A stretch of DNA of 64,000 bases from Hibiscus mutabilis (taxonomy: Eukaryota; Streptophyta; Magnoliopsida; Malvales; Malvaceae): positions 13,985,932 through 14,049,931 of the forward strand of contig CM033732.1 of assembly GCA_019671005.1 (NCBI GenBank), in the 5' to 3' direction. The position numbers and the translations under genes were made by a program. The stretch's first letter is position 1, and each line of letters opens with the position of its first letter. A model generated the notes under the pieces. It ran no database searches, was not told the DNA's origin, and saw nothing but the letters and a program-made list of their open reading frames with translations. Positions 22,811 to 33,881 of this stretch are shown here, piece by piece.

Positions 22811-24010
22811 TGTCCATTAACTTTGAATTCATGGTTGTCGAGATGGACTTGATTATCACAGCACCATGGGAGAATGGTTTGACGACTTCAAATGGTCCCG
22901 ACCATCTTGATTTCAGCTTTCCGGAAAAGTTTTAGCCGAGAATTGAATAGGAGAACTAGTTGCCCTGGCGTGAATTGCCGTGGCAATAGTTTCTTGTCAT
23001 GCCATCGCTTTGTTTTCTCCTTGTATATTCGTGCATTGTTATAGGCGAGTGCACGAAATTCTTCTATCTCATTGAGATCCATCAAGCGCTTTTGTCCGCA
23101 CTTTCCCAATCCATATTCACGGTCTTGATTGCCCAAGACGCCTTGTGCTCGATTTCCACCGTAGATGACATGTTTTACCATAGACAAGCCGGAAGGGGAC
23201 ATACCTAATGGTGTTTTGAATGCAGTCGCGATATGCCCAAAGTCGTCATCTAGTCTTAATGACCAATCCTTCCTTGAGGGATTTACAACTTTCTCGAGTA
23301 TTCCCTTCAACTCCGGTTGGAAATTTCTGCTTGCCCGTTGGTTTGTGGGTGATATGCCGTGGCGATCTTGTGTGATATGCCGAAGCGTTGCAACATCTTG
23401 GCAATTAGTCTGTTGTCAAAATGCTTGCCCCGTCGCTGATAATTGCTCTCGGCATCCCAAACCGTGTAAATATGTTTTTCTCAGGAATCGTTGCACGGTC
23501 TTGGAATCGCTGTTGGGAACTGCAGCTGCCTCTACCCATTTAGACACATAGTCGACGGCGAGTAAGATGTAGAGGTTGCCGAATGAAGATGGGAAAGGTC
23601 CCATAAAATCGATCCCCATACATCGAACAGTTCCACCTCGATGATGTTCGAGTGGCATCTCATGTCGCCTAGAGATATTGCCCGCCTTCCGCAACGATCA
23701 CATTGCTTGTAAAAGTCTTGGGCATCTTTGTACAATGTTGGCCAATACAACCCGGATTGCAAGACTTTGGCCATGATGCGAGTTCCTCCAAAATGTCCTC
23801 CATAGGGTGAAGAATGGCATTGTCGGAGTACATTCTGTTGTTCTTCTTCGAGGACACATCGGCGCGTATAACCTGATCTGCACATTGTTTAAACAAAAGA
23901 GGCTCGTCCCAAAAGTAATGCTTAGCATTATGGCGGAACCGCTTCTTCCTTGGTGAGTAATGCCATACGGAAAAATACCACAAACAAGGAAGTTAACTAA
24001 ATCTGCGTAC
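22811..24010 (-). pseudogene. Integrase of Athila element A
   Basis: Leftward order is a zinc-binding segment with RQCHSSPYGGHFGGTR and KQCDRCG (about 23,690-23,830), the catalytic-core start near GIDFMGPFPSSFGNLY (about 23,600), VDYVSKWVEAAAV, and C-terminal blocks such as NNARIYKEKTKRWHDKKLL (about 23,000). Each block has a near-identical partner in the open integrase frame of element B (30,762-31,856). Here at least four frameshifts occur, and the segment with the second Asp and the Glu is garbled near 23,390-23,450. Many breaks lie at C/G-rich steps. Confidence 0.8.
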
Positions 24011-24056
24011 CAAGGTATTGCCGGGCATGTCTTTGTCGTAGTGTTCGCTCCCAAAA

Positions 24057-24175
24057 TTGCTGAGGCGTGCTCGTCAAAGTCCGCCGCTGCGGCGTCAAGA
24101 GTTGCCGAGGCGTGTGCTTCCATGGGTTCCGAGGCGTCATGGGCTGCCGAGGCGTCAAGGGTTTCGAGGCGATTA
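24057..24175 (-). repeat. Short-repeat array in the RNase H-integrase linker of element A
   Basis: Degenerate copies of a unit like gttgccgaggcgtcaagg stand between the RNase H and integrase domains. On the minus strand they read as Pro-Arg-Gln-rich peptide (LTPRQPMTPRNP). The corresponding array of element B is at 31,978-32,212 and is longer. Confidence 0.65.
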
Positions 24176-24208
24176 GAATTTGTTCATCCGGGAATGCATC
24201 ACATATCT

Positions 24209-25640
24209 CTAGATCCGCGTCCTCCTCCCTATTGCGTTCCAAACGTGATAAGTGATCGCCACTTGATTTTCTTCCTTTTTTCTGTCCTTAATTTCAATAT
24301 CAAATTCTTGTAAAAGTAATATCCAACGAATCAAACGAGGTTTAGCATCCTTTTTAGCAAATAAGTATTTGATTGCCGAATGGTCCGTATGAACAATTAC
24401 CTTTGTACCAATTAAATAGGATCGAAACTTGTCAAATGCGAAAACTACAGCTAGTAACTCTTTCTCCGTTGTTGTGTAATTCACTTGAGCATCGTTAAGA
24501 GTTTTACTAGCGTAGTATATCACATGGAATGTCTTACCAGGCGTTGGCCTAGGATCGCTCCTACCGCAAATCACTTGCATCACACATGAGCTCAAAAGGT
24601 AGCGTCAATCTGGTGGAACAACAATGGGTGCCGAGGCAAGCTTTTTCTTTAGGGTTTCAAATGCTTGAGTGCAAGAATCATCAAAATCGAAGACTTTATC
24701 CTGTTCAAGCAGATTACACAAAGGTTTAGTGATTTTAGAAAAGTTATGAATGAACCTCCCCAGAAACCTCGCATGTCCGAGAAAACTTCAATTCTTTTAA
24801 CCGAATTTGGTGGGGTAATCTCTCGATCACGTCCACCTTGGCTTTGTCTACTTCAATTCCCTTGGATGAAATCTTATGGCGAGCACTATTCCTTCATCTA
24901 CCATAAAGTGGCATTTCTCCCAATTGAGGACTAAATCCGTTTCTTCGCATCTTGCCAACACCCTCTCTAAATTGCCGAGACAGCCGTCGAGTCATTACAA
25001 AAACCGAAAAATCATCCATGAAGATCTCAAGGAAGTCTTCGACCATGTCTGAAAAGAGCGCCATCATGCATCTTTGGAAGGTTGCCGGGGCGTTACACAA
25101 TCCGAACGGCATCCTTCGGAAGGCATAAGTACCGTAGGGGCATGTGAAGGTTGTCTTTTCTTGATCTTCTGGTGCTATGGCAATCTGATTGTAACCTGAA
25201 TAACCATCAAGAAAACAAGAAAAGGGTTTACCCGCAAGACGGTCAAGCATTTGATCAATAAAGGGTAATGGGAAGTGATCTTTCCTAGTGGCTTTGTTTA
25301 GCTTTCGATAGTCCATACAAACCCTCCAACCGGTCACATCTGGTTGGGATAAGTTCATTATTTTCATTACTCACCACTGTTATACCTCCCTTTTTTGGCA
25401 CACATTGTACCGGACTTACCCACGTACTATCGGAGATAGGGTATATAATGCCGGCGTCAAGCCACTTGATGATTTCTTTCATTACAACCCCTTTCATGGC
25501 ATGATTCAGTCTCCTCTGGGCCTCAATTGAAGGTTTGTGATCATCTTCCAACAAGATCTTGTGCATGCACACCGCCGGCTAATTCCCTTCAAGTCGGCAA
25601 TTGTCCACCCTATTGCCTTTTTATGTAGCTTCAACATGTT
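24209..25640 (-). pseudogene. Reverse transcriptase and RNase H of Athila element A
   Basis: RT copies the element RNA into DNA and RNase H removes the RNA strand. Readable RT parts are EIIKWLDAGIIYPISDSTWV and CVPKKGGITVV (25,390-25,500), CMDYRKLNKATRKDHFPLPF, FLDGYSGYNQIAIAPEDQEK, MPFGLCNAPATFQRCM, and the active site FMDDFSVF near 25,010. RNase H (24,209-24,595) shows YYASKTLNDAQVNYTTTEKE and VIVHTDHSAIKYLF. Both catalytic aspartates of FMDD are present. Frameshifts separate the RT N-terminus, the core, the thumb (24,600-24,990) and RNase H, so no fusion protein can be made from this sequence as read. Confidence 0.85.
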
Positions 25641-26039
25641 TATTAGCTTCTTTTCCTGCTCAGGCTGTAACTTAGAGGAAATAATTACAGTAATGTATTA
25701 TCGATCCCTAAGTATACATATTTTAGTTGATCCGCAATTGTTTCAACTCAAGAATTGGTGGATTTTCGATAGAGGGTTTTTCGATCTTACCTTCCTTACC
25801 CGAGTAGTCCAGTGGTTCAAAGTATGTACCTGGTCGATTTACTAGCCAATTTACCTCTTCTGGTTGTTCCTCATCGACCGCTCTTCATTCTCCTCGGGTT
25901 CCTCTTGATCAGCAATGTAGTTGCCGAGGCAACTAAATTCCTCATCGGTTAAACTCTGCCGTGGCATGAAGTAGTTGGCATTCTTCCGGATCATCGGCAT
26001 GCCTTAGTGTTTGGAATACATTTAGTTTTACCTGCTGGT

Positions 26040-26790
26040 CATTCACCCTCATTGTGAGTTCTCCCTTTTCAACGTCGATCAAGGTTCTCCCCATCCGCTA
26101 GGAATGGTCTCCCGAGAATGATAGGTGCATGCTCATCCGCTTCACAATCCAAAACAATAAAGTCAAGCGGAAAAATGAATTTATCAACTTTTACCAAGAT
26201 GTCCTCGATTTTTCCCTCTGGATGCACATAGGATCTGTCGGCTAGCTGCAGCATAATAATTGTAGGTCTTGCCTTCCCGATTCCTAGTTTCGAAAACCGA
26301 TTTAGGCATCAAGTTTATGCTAGCCCCTAGGTCGCATAGTGCTTTCCCGACATAGTGATTTCCAATAGAACAGTGTATTGTGAAACTTCCGGGATCCTTC
26401 AACTTGGGCGGCATGCGATTGTGCAACATTGCCATGCATCCTCTCTGTCAGCAAATCTGTTTCAAACTCTCCTAGCCTTGTTCTCTTGGACACAATGTCT
26501 TTAAGAAACTTGGCATAGTTTGGCATTTGTTCAATTGCTTCCACCAATGGCAAGTTGATGTGGACTTGCTTTAAGATATCAAGAAACTTCTTGAATTGGT
26601 ATTCTTGCTTTTGTCGCTTCAATCTTTGTGGGAATGGTGGTGGAAGTCGGATATCTTCTATCCTTTCATTGGTTTGAAACCTGATTGACGGCATTACGAG
26701 GACATCGGAGTTGCCGATCGTTACCAACCGGGGTTGCCGAGGCGTGCTTATCGCAAGTTGCCGAGGCGTCACCGCCGCCGCAGCAATTCT
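26040..26790 (-). pseudogene. Aspartic protease of Athila element A
   Basis: The active-site segment ALCDLGASINLMPKSVF (minus) has its catalytic Asp codon at 26,331-26,333, the Athila form of the retropepsin motif. Before it comes PPKLKDPGSFTIHCSIGNHY and after it EHAPIILGRPFLA. A frameshift near 26,270 separates the active site from the C-terminal half, and another splits the upstream Gag-protease linker (26,440-26,470). A Pro-Arg-Gln repeat (TPRQLAISTPRQPRL) lies near 26,710-26,770. It is flanked by gag and RT as in element B. Confidence 0.78.
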
Positions 26791-26814
26791 GGTTCAGCAT
26801 CCGAGACTTTGCCG

Positions 26815-28330
26815 CTAGGTTCGCCTTGATCTTTTGTGGAGTTTTGTTTGACGAGCGGGTTTGAACCTCTCTAAGTTGTTGGCCACTTCTGGTGGTGATT
26901 GCCTTACATTGCTCATGGCCGCCTCCTCTTGCGACTTCAGTATCGCTAGGTAAACCTCCTTGTGGTCTAGTGTTGATTTTTGAGCAAACCGTCCGACTTG
27001 ATTTTCCAATGATTTGATTGCCGCCTCTTGGTTTTGCAATCTCATCTCGGTCCTGTTAATAAAAGCATCGATTCTTTTTATGAAATTACTATTCTCAGCC
27101 ATATAAGATTCAGTTTTCATCATAAAAGCATTTAGAGAATTTTCCAAAGAACTAGATGTTGTCGGTTGTTGTCGCGGCATCTGCTTCGCGGCATATTCTC
27201 TCTGGGAATCCCGATGCTTGTGCATTCGATTGTTCCGGTTTAGAGCATTGTTGGGATTACTCCATGAAAAATTCGGTGCTTCTTCCAAGCTGGATTGTAT
27301 GTATTTAACATCATGTTGTTGCCCGATTGTAATTCCCCACATAGAAGCTAGATTCGGATTCTGCATACATTCGGAAGAATTATGGTTATCACCACATAAC
27401 TCACAAAAAGAATCCATTACCCCGACTTCATGTGTGTTGTTTGGTTTTTGCATGTTCGACCATCTTGGTTAAAGCGGCCAATTGTGCGAAATTGAATCGA
27501 TGATCCTAGTTCATGTATTGTGGCTTAGCGCCTAACTCCTCCTCTTCTAGTAGATGGGAATTGATAGTCATTCTTGGCCAGCCTGTTTAAAATTTGCATT
27601 GCTTCCTCCGGCGACTTATCTAAGAGTATGCCGCTTTGAGGCATCTAGCATCATCCTTGTTGGTGTATTCACGGCGTTGTAAAACATTGTCACTTGAGTC
27701 CACACCGGGAATCCGTGTAGAGGACATTTGTGTAGAAGTTCTCTATATCGCTCCCAAGCCTCGTACATGGATTCATCATCTGCTCTGCCGAAAAGAAGTA
27801 ATGTCGTTCTGAAGCTTATCGATTAAATTTGTAGGATTAAATCTAGCAAGGAAATCACGACAAAGATCAGTCCAAGATGCTATGGATCCGGCAGAATGCT
27901 ATTTAGCCATGCTTTCGCCCCTATCCTCGGGAATAGGGAATAATCTTAATCGTAAGACATCGGGGGTGACTCCGTGTATCTTGAACGAGTTGCAAATCTC
28001 GAGGAAAGATTTCAGATGTTGTCGTGCATCTTCATTCTTGAGCCGCCAAATTGACCTATTGTGTTGATCATATTAAACATTACCGGTTTCAACTCAAAGT
28101 GGTCGGCTTCAATTTCGGGTGCGACAACTCCCGGGTTGAGTCCATCAAGATCTTCTTCAAGATAGTCTCGAATCGCTTACATTTCGTGCAAGAATCACTC
28201 CTCCCCGCGCGAACATCTTGATTAATATTGCCGTCTTGATTTGCCATTGCTTCTCTTATCCTTCGCCTAAGTCTTTGTAAGGTTCGTTCGATTTACGGAT
28301 CAAAGGGATATTCTGTGAAGTCGGTCTCGC
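26815..28330 (-). pseudogene. Gag of Athila element A
   Basis: The start region at about 28,220-28,330 (MANQDGNINQDV after basic ERTLQRLRRR-like residues) matches the Gag start of element B. The middle (27,480-28,210) is broken by several frameshifts. The last 212 codons (26,815-27,453) are open and contain the zinc knuckle CELCGDNHNSSEC, an Asn/Gln-rich stretch, and a coiled-coil-like block NRTEMRLQNQEAAIKSLENQ. These features match Athila Gag, which builds the virus-like particle. Comparison with B shows that breaks are mostly one- or two-base length changes. Confidence 0.75.
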
Positions 28331-28436
28331 CCTGGTCATATACCAATGCAAAACCAAAGTTTGTTAGCCCTTTGAATTTTAAACAAGAAAAATAAAAAGA
28401 ATGTGCAAGAAAATAAAAACAAAGTCGCTATTGCCA

Positions 28437-28455
28437 ATCCCCGGCAACGGCGCCA
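28437..28455 (-). other. Primer-binding site of element A (tRNA-Asp)
   Basis: The plus strand reads atccccggcaacggcgcca, which matches the 3' end of plant tRNA-Asp(GTC) including CCA. The minus strand is therefore the primer site (TGGCGCCGTTGCCGGGGAT), six bases inside the LTR end. Athila elements typically use tRNA-Asp. Confidence 0.9.
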
Positions 28456-28461
28456 AAAACT

Positions 28462-29985
28462 TGTTGCGCGTAATAAGTGCTACGCAAATGTGCAAGTATA
28501 CACGTCGCAAGTTATAGTATAAAAGATATCGTCTCCACAGGGATTGGTGCCACTTCAAGAATCTAGTCTCTTGCACTGTAAAAAGTAAAAACACAAGTGA
28601 AGGATTATCGAAGTTTTAACTAATAACTAATCTAGAAAGCAATTAAGTAAAAGAAAAGATGAATTCAATTGAGAGAGATAGGCTAGGTTATCGTGAGTTG
28701 AGGTGTGATAGCCGATTAGATTGTCTTGGTAAAAGAGTGCACGGGCAACTCAGTTGCCGTGGCGACTTGCACAACGGGGTTGCCTTGGCAACTAATTGAT
28801 GGTTGCTTGGGCGACTAGTTGGGCAACTACTCGGGCGACTGGGCAGCAACTTCAAGGTTCGGCGGAGCGTTCTTCAATGGTTTCTTCTTATCCCTAAGTC
28901 GAAACTCTAGCTACTTGTGCATGCCTTGATAATACATCCTGCGTGAATCAAGGGTGAACAACAACCAATCTTGCGCTCCTCTTAGCCGTTGAAATCCTTA
29001 ACTTATTCCTAAGCCGGATTAATCTTCACCATCATTGGATTGCATAAAGATCATATTCATTCGTTTCTTGAATCTAACTCTCCCGATATTAGATAAATGG
29101 ATGAAATCACGAGATCCTCTCCCAATTCACTCATGCAAGCAATAATAGGAACCAAGAATGAATAAACCTTGAAATAGAAAAGTGCAAACTCTTATTACCT
29201 AAACAAAAACCAATAGTTTCTCACAACCACAAAAAACACAATAACCATAGCCGAGTAAATTTAGTTCATGGCTAGGTTCCAAAGAAACACAAGATAATTA
29301 ATCCCTAGCATGAACCCAATCGAACAAAGATGAAGGAAGAGGCTTGTCGAAATCCTCCTTGCCCTTGATGCTTGTCGAAAATTCTCTCCTCTTGCCCTAC
29401 TTGGACTTGCCAAATTTCCCTCTTGCTCTCTCTATTCATCTTGTCGAAATCTCCTTGGTATTTATAGGGCTAGGCCAAAGTCCTTCTTTGAGGAGGAGTT
29501 TGAGTTGGGATTAAATTATCTTTAAAGAATATAATTCTTTATTATAATTTTATTCCTATTAGAACTTCTCCTATCCTCTTGGAATTTAATTCTTCTTTAA
29601 TCTCTCGCATGGCAATCAAATTCCTTTGGGCTTGGGCCTTGCTCCATGTTATCTTGGGCTTGTAAAGTCATGAATTTCGACATCCATATTGCTTTTGGTC
29701 TTTGTCGACAAATGCCATGGCAACTAGCTCGGCGTCTCCTTCATGCACTGCCCTGGCAACTAGCTCGGCATTGCTTTGGCAAGTGATCCTGCACATACAC
29801 ACACAAAAACACACCAAAGCAGCATCTATTTCCACAAAAATCACCAAGTTATGTAATCAAGTTCAACGTTTGAAGGAAACATGGATTAATGCATGAATGA
29901 CTAACTATGCAACTAATATGAGCCTAAGTCTAACAGTAATATGAGTAAAAAGGGTAAGAAAAATAGTACTTTTGAACACTTATCA
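28462..29985 (-). repeat. 5' LTR of element A (1,524 bp)
   Basis: Partner of 20,002-21,521 with the same termini. The minus-strand TATA box (TATAAATA) lies at 29,459-29,466 and would start transcription toward the primer site. Dyads of the GTTGCC-nn-GGCAAC type cluster at about 28,740-28,860. Confidence 0.93.
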
Positions 29986-30079
29986 GACATCTTTCTTGAA
30001 CCACCAGTGTAGCAAACTTCTTGTATCTTGGTTCTTTGGAAGAACTTGGATGAACCAAAAATTTGATTTTGGATGCCAT
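29986..30079 (-). pseudogene. Env-like ORF of element B, N-terminal part
   Basis: The ORF starts at the ATG at 30,077-30,079 (MASKIKFLVHPSSSKEPRYK) and runs to the insertion point of element A at 29,985/29,986. It resumes at 20,001 after the duplicated gacat, in the same frame. The start is chosen because it is the first Met after the non-coding stretch that follows pol and because the frame continues across the insertion. Confidence 0.6.
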
Positions 30080-30761
30080 GGATGATCTTGGTTGCGAGTT
30101 TGGTAAAAAAAAGAAAAGAAAGCAAAAGAACATAAAGAGTTGTAGTATGAAAAGTAGGAATAGGTTTCTTGGAAGTTAAGGGTGATGGGTTAAATAGAAA
30201 AGATAGGTAGTAAATATGGTGGGTGGGATTAATTTTAGAATAAAGAAAACAAGGGTTTCGATTTAGGGGTAGGGGATGGCTAGGGTATTTAGGGAAGGGT
30301 TTGTCCGGTTACGTAGGCTTTATTTAGGGTAAATTGGAGGCTTAATATAAGCCTTAGATTCAGCCATTAATTTCCTTGTTGAAGAAGTTTCCTTCTTGAA
30401 TCAAAATTCTTCTTTATCTTGAACTCTTTTCCTACAATTCAAAAACAAATAAAATAAGAATTAAAATTAAAGATAAACTAATAAAAGAAAATAAAGAAAG
30501 ATGCGCAAAGAAATTCTTAAACTTAAAATTTTAAAACAATTAGATAAATATGAAAGAAAGATGTGGTTTAATCTTAAAGAAAATAAATAAATCTATCCTA
30601 AAAAGAAAAATAGCGAAAATAATAAATAAATAAATAAAAATAGATCAAAAAAATAAAAATAAAAAGAAAATATCGAAAAGAGAACATGCTTATGCATCTC
30701 CTAAGGTGGCCACTTCTTTGTTACGTTCCACATGGGCACCGTTGTAGTGCTTCAATCTTTG
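30080..30761 (-). other. Spacer between pol and env-like ORF of element B
   Basis: Non-coding, A-rich on the plus strand (30,430-30,680 is mostly AAATAAA-like). Athila elements usually have such a spacer. The matching region of element A is 22,620-22,810. Confidence 0.55.
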
Positions 30762-31930
30762 TCAGTTAACTTTGAATTCATGTTCGTTAGTGATGGACTT
30801 GATTATCATGGCACCATGGGAGAATGGTTTGACAACTTCGAATGGTCCCGACCATCTTGATTTTAGTTTTCCCGGGAAAAGTTTCAACCGAGAATTGAAT
30901 AAGAGAACTAGTTGCTCTGGCGTGAATTGTTGCGGCAATAGTTTCTTGTCATGCCATTGCTTTGTTTTCTCCTTGTAGATTCGTGCATTGTTATAGGCGA
31001 GTGCACAGAATTCTTCTATCTCGTTGAGGTCCAACAAACGCTTTTGTCCGGCACTTTCCCAATCCATATTCATAGTTTTGATTGCCCAATATGCCTTGTG
31101 TTCGATTTCCACCGGTAGATGGCATGTTTTGCCATAGACAAGTAGGAAGGGAGACATACCTAAGGGTGTTTTGAATGCAGTGTGATATGCCCAAAGTGTG
31201 TCATCTAGTCTTACTGACCAATCTTTCCTAGAGGGATTTACAACTTTCTCGAGTATACCCTTCAATTCTCGGTTGGAAATTTCTGCTTGCCCATTGGTTT
31301 GTGGGTGATATGCCGTGGCAATCTTGTGAGATACACCAAAGCGTTGTAACATGTTGGCGATGAGTTTGTTGTTGAAGTGCTTGCCTTCATCACTAATGAT
31401 TTCTCTCGGCATCCCAAACCGTGTAAATATGTTTTTCTGCAAGAATCGTTGCACGGTCTTAGAATCGTTGGTGGGAACTGCAGCTGCCTCAACCCATTTA
31501 GACACGTAGTCGACGGTAAGTAGAATGTAGAGGTTGCCGAATGAAGATGGGAAAGGTCCCATAAAATCAATCCCCCATACATCAAACAATTCCACATAGA
31601 TGATGTTTTGGAGCTGCATCTCATGTCGTCTAGAGATATTGCCTGTCCTCTGGCAACGATCACATTGCTTGCAGAACTCTTGGGCATCTTTGTACAGTGT
31701 TGGCCAATACAAACTGGATTGCAAAACTTTGGCCGCGGTGCGAGTTCCTCCAAAATGTCCTCCATAAGGTGAAGAATGGCATTGTCGGAGTACATTCTGC
31801 TGATTCTCTTTAGGGACACATCGACTTATAACCTGATATGTACATTGTTTAAACAAAAGAGGCTCGTCCCAAAAGTAATGCTTAGCATCACGGCGAAACC
31901 GCTTCTTCCCTTGGTGAGTAAGGCCATAAG
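30762..31930 (-). CDS. Integrase of Athila element B (open 364-codon frame)
   Basis: This is the best-preserved transposon gene in the window: 364 codons are open from 31,856 to the TGA at 30,762. In order it shows the zinc-binding region (HSSPYGGHFGGTR, CKQCDRCQRTG), catalytic Asp in GIDFMGPFPSSFGNLY, second Asp in EIISDEGKHF, and Glu in PQTNGQAEISNREL, so the DDE triad is complete. The C-terminal domain includes RIYKEKTKQWHDKKLLPQQF and RWSGPFEVVKPF. It would insert element cDNA into the genome. It is the end of the pol polyprotein; upstream pol is broken, so it cannot be released normally. The first Met is internal to pol, so the open frame is a fragment of a larger gene. Confidence 0.85.
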
Positions 31931-31977
31931 GTAAAATACCACAAACAAGGAAATTAACTAAACCCGCGTACTAGGGT

Positions 31978-32212
31978 ATTGTCGAGGCATGTGTTGTCGT
32001 GGCAATTGTTTCCATGGTTGCTGAGGCGTGCGCATCAAGGGTTGCCAGACATGCACATCAAGAATTGCCAAAGCATACACGTTTGGAGTTGCCAAGGCGT
32101 GCACGTCAAGAGTTGTTGAGGCGTCGAGGGTTGCCGAGGCATGCCATCCATGGTTGCTGAGGTGTTAGGGGTTGCCGAGGCGTGCGCATCCATGGCTGTT
32201 GAGGCAACTAAC
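31978..32212 (-). repeat. Short-repeat array in the RNase H-integrase linker of element B
   Basis: About eight imperfect copies of a 24-30-bp unit built on gttgccgaggcgtgcgcatc stand between RNase H and integrase. The unit contains the same GTTGCC/GGCAAC core found in the LTRs. Most other Athila elements have only a short linker here. Confidence 0.7.
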
Positions 32213-32229
32213 AGTTACTCATCTGGGAA

Positions 32230-33760
32230 TGCATTGCATATCTCTAAATCTGTGACCTCCTCCTTATTGCGTTCTAAGCGTGATAAGCGATCGGCCACTT
32301 GATTTTATGTACCTTTTCTGTCCTTAATTTCAGTATCAAACTCTTGTAAAAGTAATATTCAACGAATCAAACGAGGTTTGGCATCCTTTTTAGAAAATAG
32401 ATACTTAACTACCGAACGTTTTGTATGGACAATTACCTTTGTACCAATCAAATAGGATCAGAACTTGTCAAATACGAAAACTACGACTAGTAACTCTTTC
32501 TCCGTTGTTGTGTAATTCACTTGAGCACTATTAAGAGTTTTACTAATGTAGTATATCACATGAAAGGTCTTACTTGTTCATTGGCCTAGGACTGCTTTCT
32601 GCCGTGAAATCACTTGCATCACACATGAGCTCAAAAGGTAGCGTCCAATCTGGTGAAACGGCAAAGGGTGCCGAGGTAAGCTTTTCCTTTAGGGTTTCGA
32701 ATGCTTGGGCGCAAGAATCATCAAAATTGAAGACTTTATCCTGTTCAAGCAAATTGCACAAGGGTTTAGTAATTTTAGAAAAATTATGAATGAACATCAT
32801 ATAAAAATCTGCATGTACAAGGAAGCTTCGAATTCCTTTAACTGTACTTGGTGGGGGTAATCTCTTGATCACGTCCACCTTGGCTTTGTCTACTTCAATT
32901 CCCTTGGATGAAATCTTGTGGCCGAGCACTATTCCTTCATCTACCATAAAATAGCACTTCTCCCAATTAAGGACTAAATCGGTTTCTTCACATCTTGCCA
33001 ACACCTTCTCTAAATTGCCGAGGCAACTGCCGAAGTCATTACCAAAAATGGAAAAATCATCCATGAAGATCTCAAGGAAGTCTTTAACCATGTCTGAAAA
33101 GAGTGCCATCATGCATCTTTGGAAGGTTGCCGGGGCATTACACAATCCGAGTGGCATCCTTCAAAAAGTATAAGTATCGTATGGGCATGTGAAGGTTATC
33201 TTTTCTTGATCTTCTGGTGCTATGGCAACTTGATTGTAACCTGAATAATCATCAAGAAAACAATAAAAGGGTTTACCTATAAGACGGTCAAACATTTGAT
33301 CAATAAAGGGTAATGGGAAGTGATCTTTCCTAGTGGCTTTATTTAGCTTTCGATAATCCATACAAACCATCCAACCGGTCATAATCCGAGTTGGAATGAG
33401 TTCATTGTTTTCATTACTTACCACTGTTATACCTCTCTTTTCGGTACACATTGTACGGACTTACTCATGTACTATCAGAGATAGGGTATATAATGTCGGC
33501 GCCAAGCCACTTGATGATTTCTTTCATTACAACCCCTTTCATGGCATGATTCGGTCTCCTTTAGGCCTCAATCGAAGGTTTACGATCATCTTCCAACAAA
33601 ATCTTGTGCATGCACACTACCGGGCTAATTCCCTTCAAGTCGGCAATTGTCCACCCTATTGCCTTCTTGTGTAGCATCAACATTTTGATCAGCTTCTTTT
33701 CCTGCTCAGGCTGTAACTTAGAGGAAATAATTACAGGAAATGTATTATCGGTTCCCAAGT
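32230..33760 (-). pseudogene. Reverse transcriptase and RNase H of Athila element B
   Basis: The RT N-terminus lies at 33,561-33,758 (KAIGWTIADLKGISPVVCMH). Core blocks are CMDYRKLNKATRKDHFPLPF and FLDDYSGYNQVAIAPEDQEK (33,161-33,451). The 195-codon stretch 32,570-33,157 has LCNAPATFQRCMM, the active site FMDDFSIF, and thumb motif GIVLGHKISSKGIEVDKAKV. RNase H is broken within 32,230-32,570; remnants such as the TTEKE-type segment are visible near 32,500. Two or more frameshifts, one near 33,155, separate the RT halves. It lies between protease (upstream) and the linker array. Confidence 0.85.
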
Positions 33761-33881
33761 AAGCATGTTTTAGTTGCCCTGGTAACTATTTCAACTCAAG
33801 AATCGATGGTTGTTCAATGGAGGGCTTTCCGAGTTTACCTTCATAGCCTGAGTAATCCAGTGGTTCAAACTATGTACCTGG

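Larger units (their letters stand above)
20002..29985 (-). mobile_element. Element A: Athila-family retrotransposon nested in element B
   Basis: Structure is complete: LTRs 28,462-29,985 (1,524 bp) and 20,002-21,521 (1,520 bp), TG/CA termini, a perfect duplication gacat (19,997-20,001 and 29,986-29,990), a tRNA-Asp primer site, gag, protease, RT, RNase H, integrase and polypurine tract. It lies in the same orientation as its host element B and belongs to the same family. The LTRs are almost identical, pointing to recent insertion, yet every coding region has single-base frameshifts. The env-like ORF is nearly all deleted. Confidence 0.93.

Noticed and set aside
28437..28455. A tRNA-Asp gene
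   Set aside because: Only the last 19 nt of the tRNA are matched; this is a primer-binding site.
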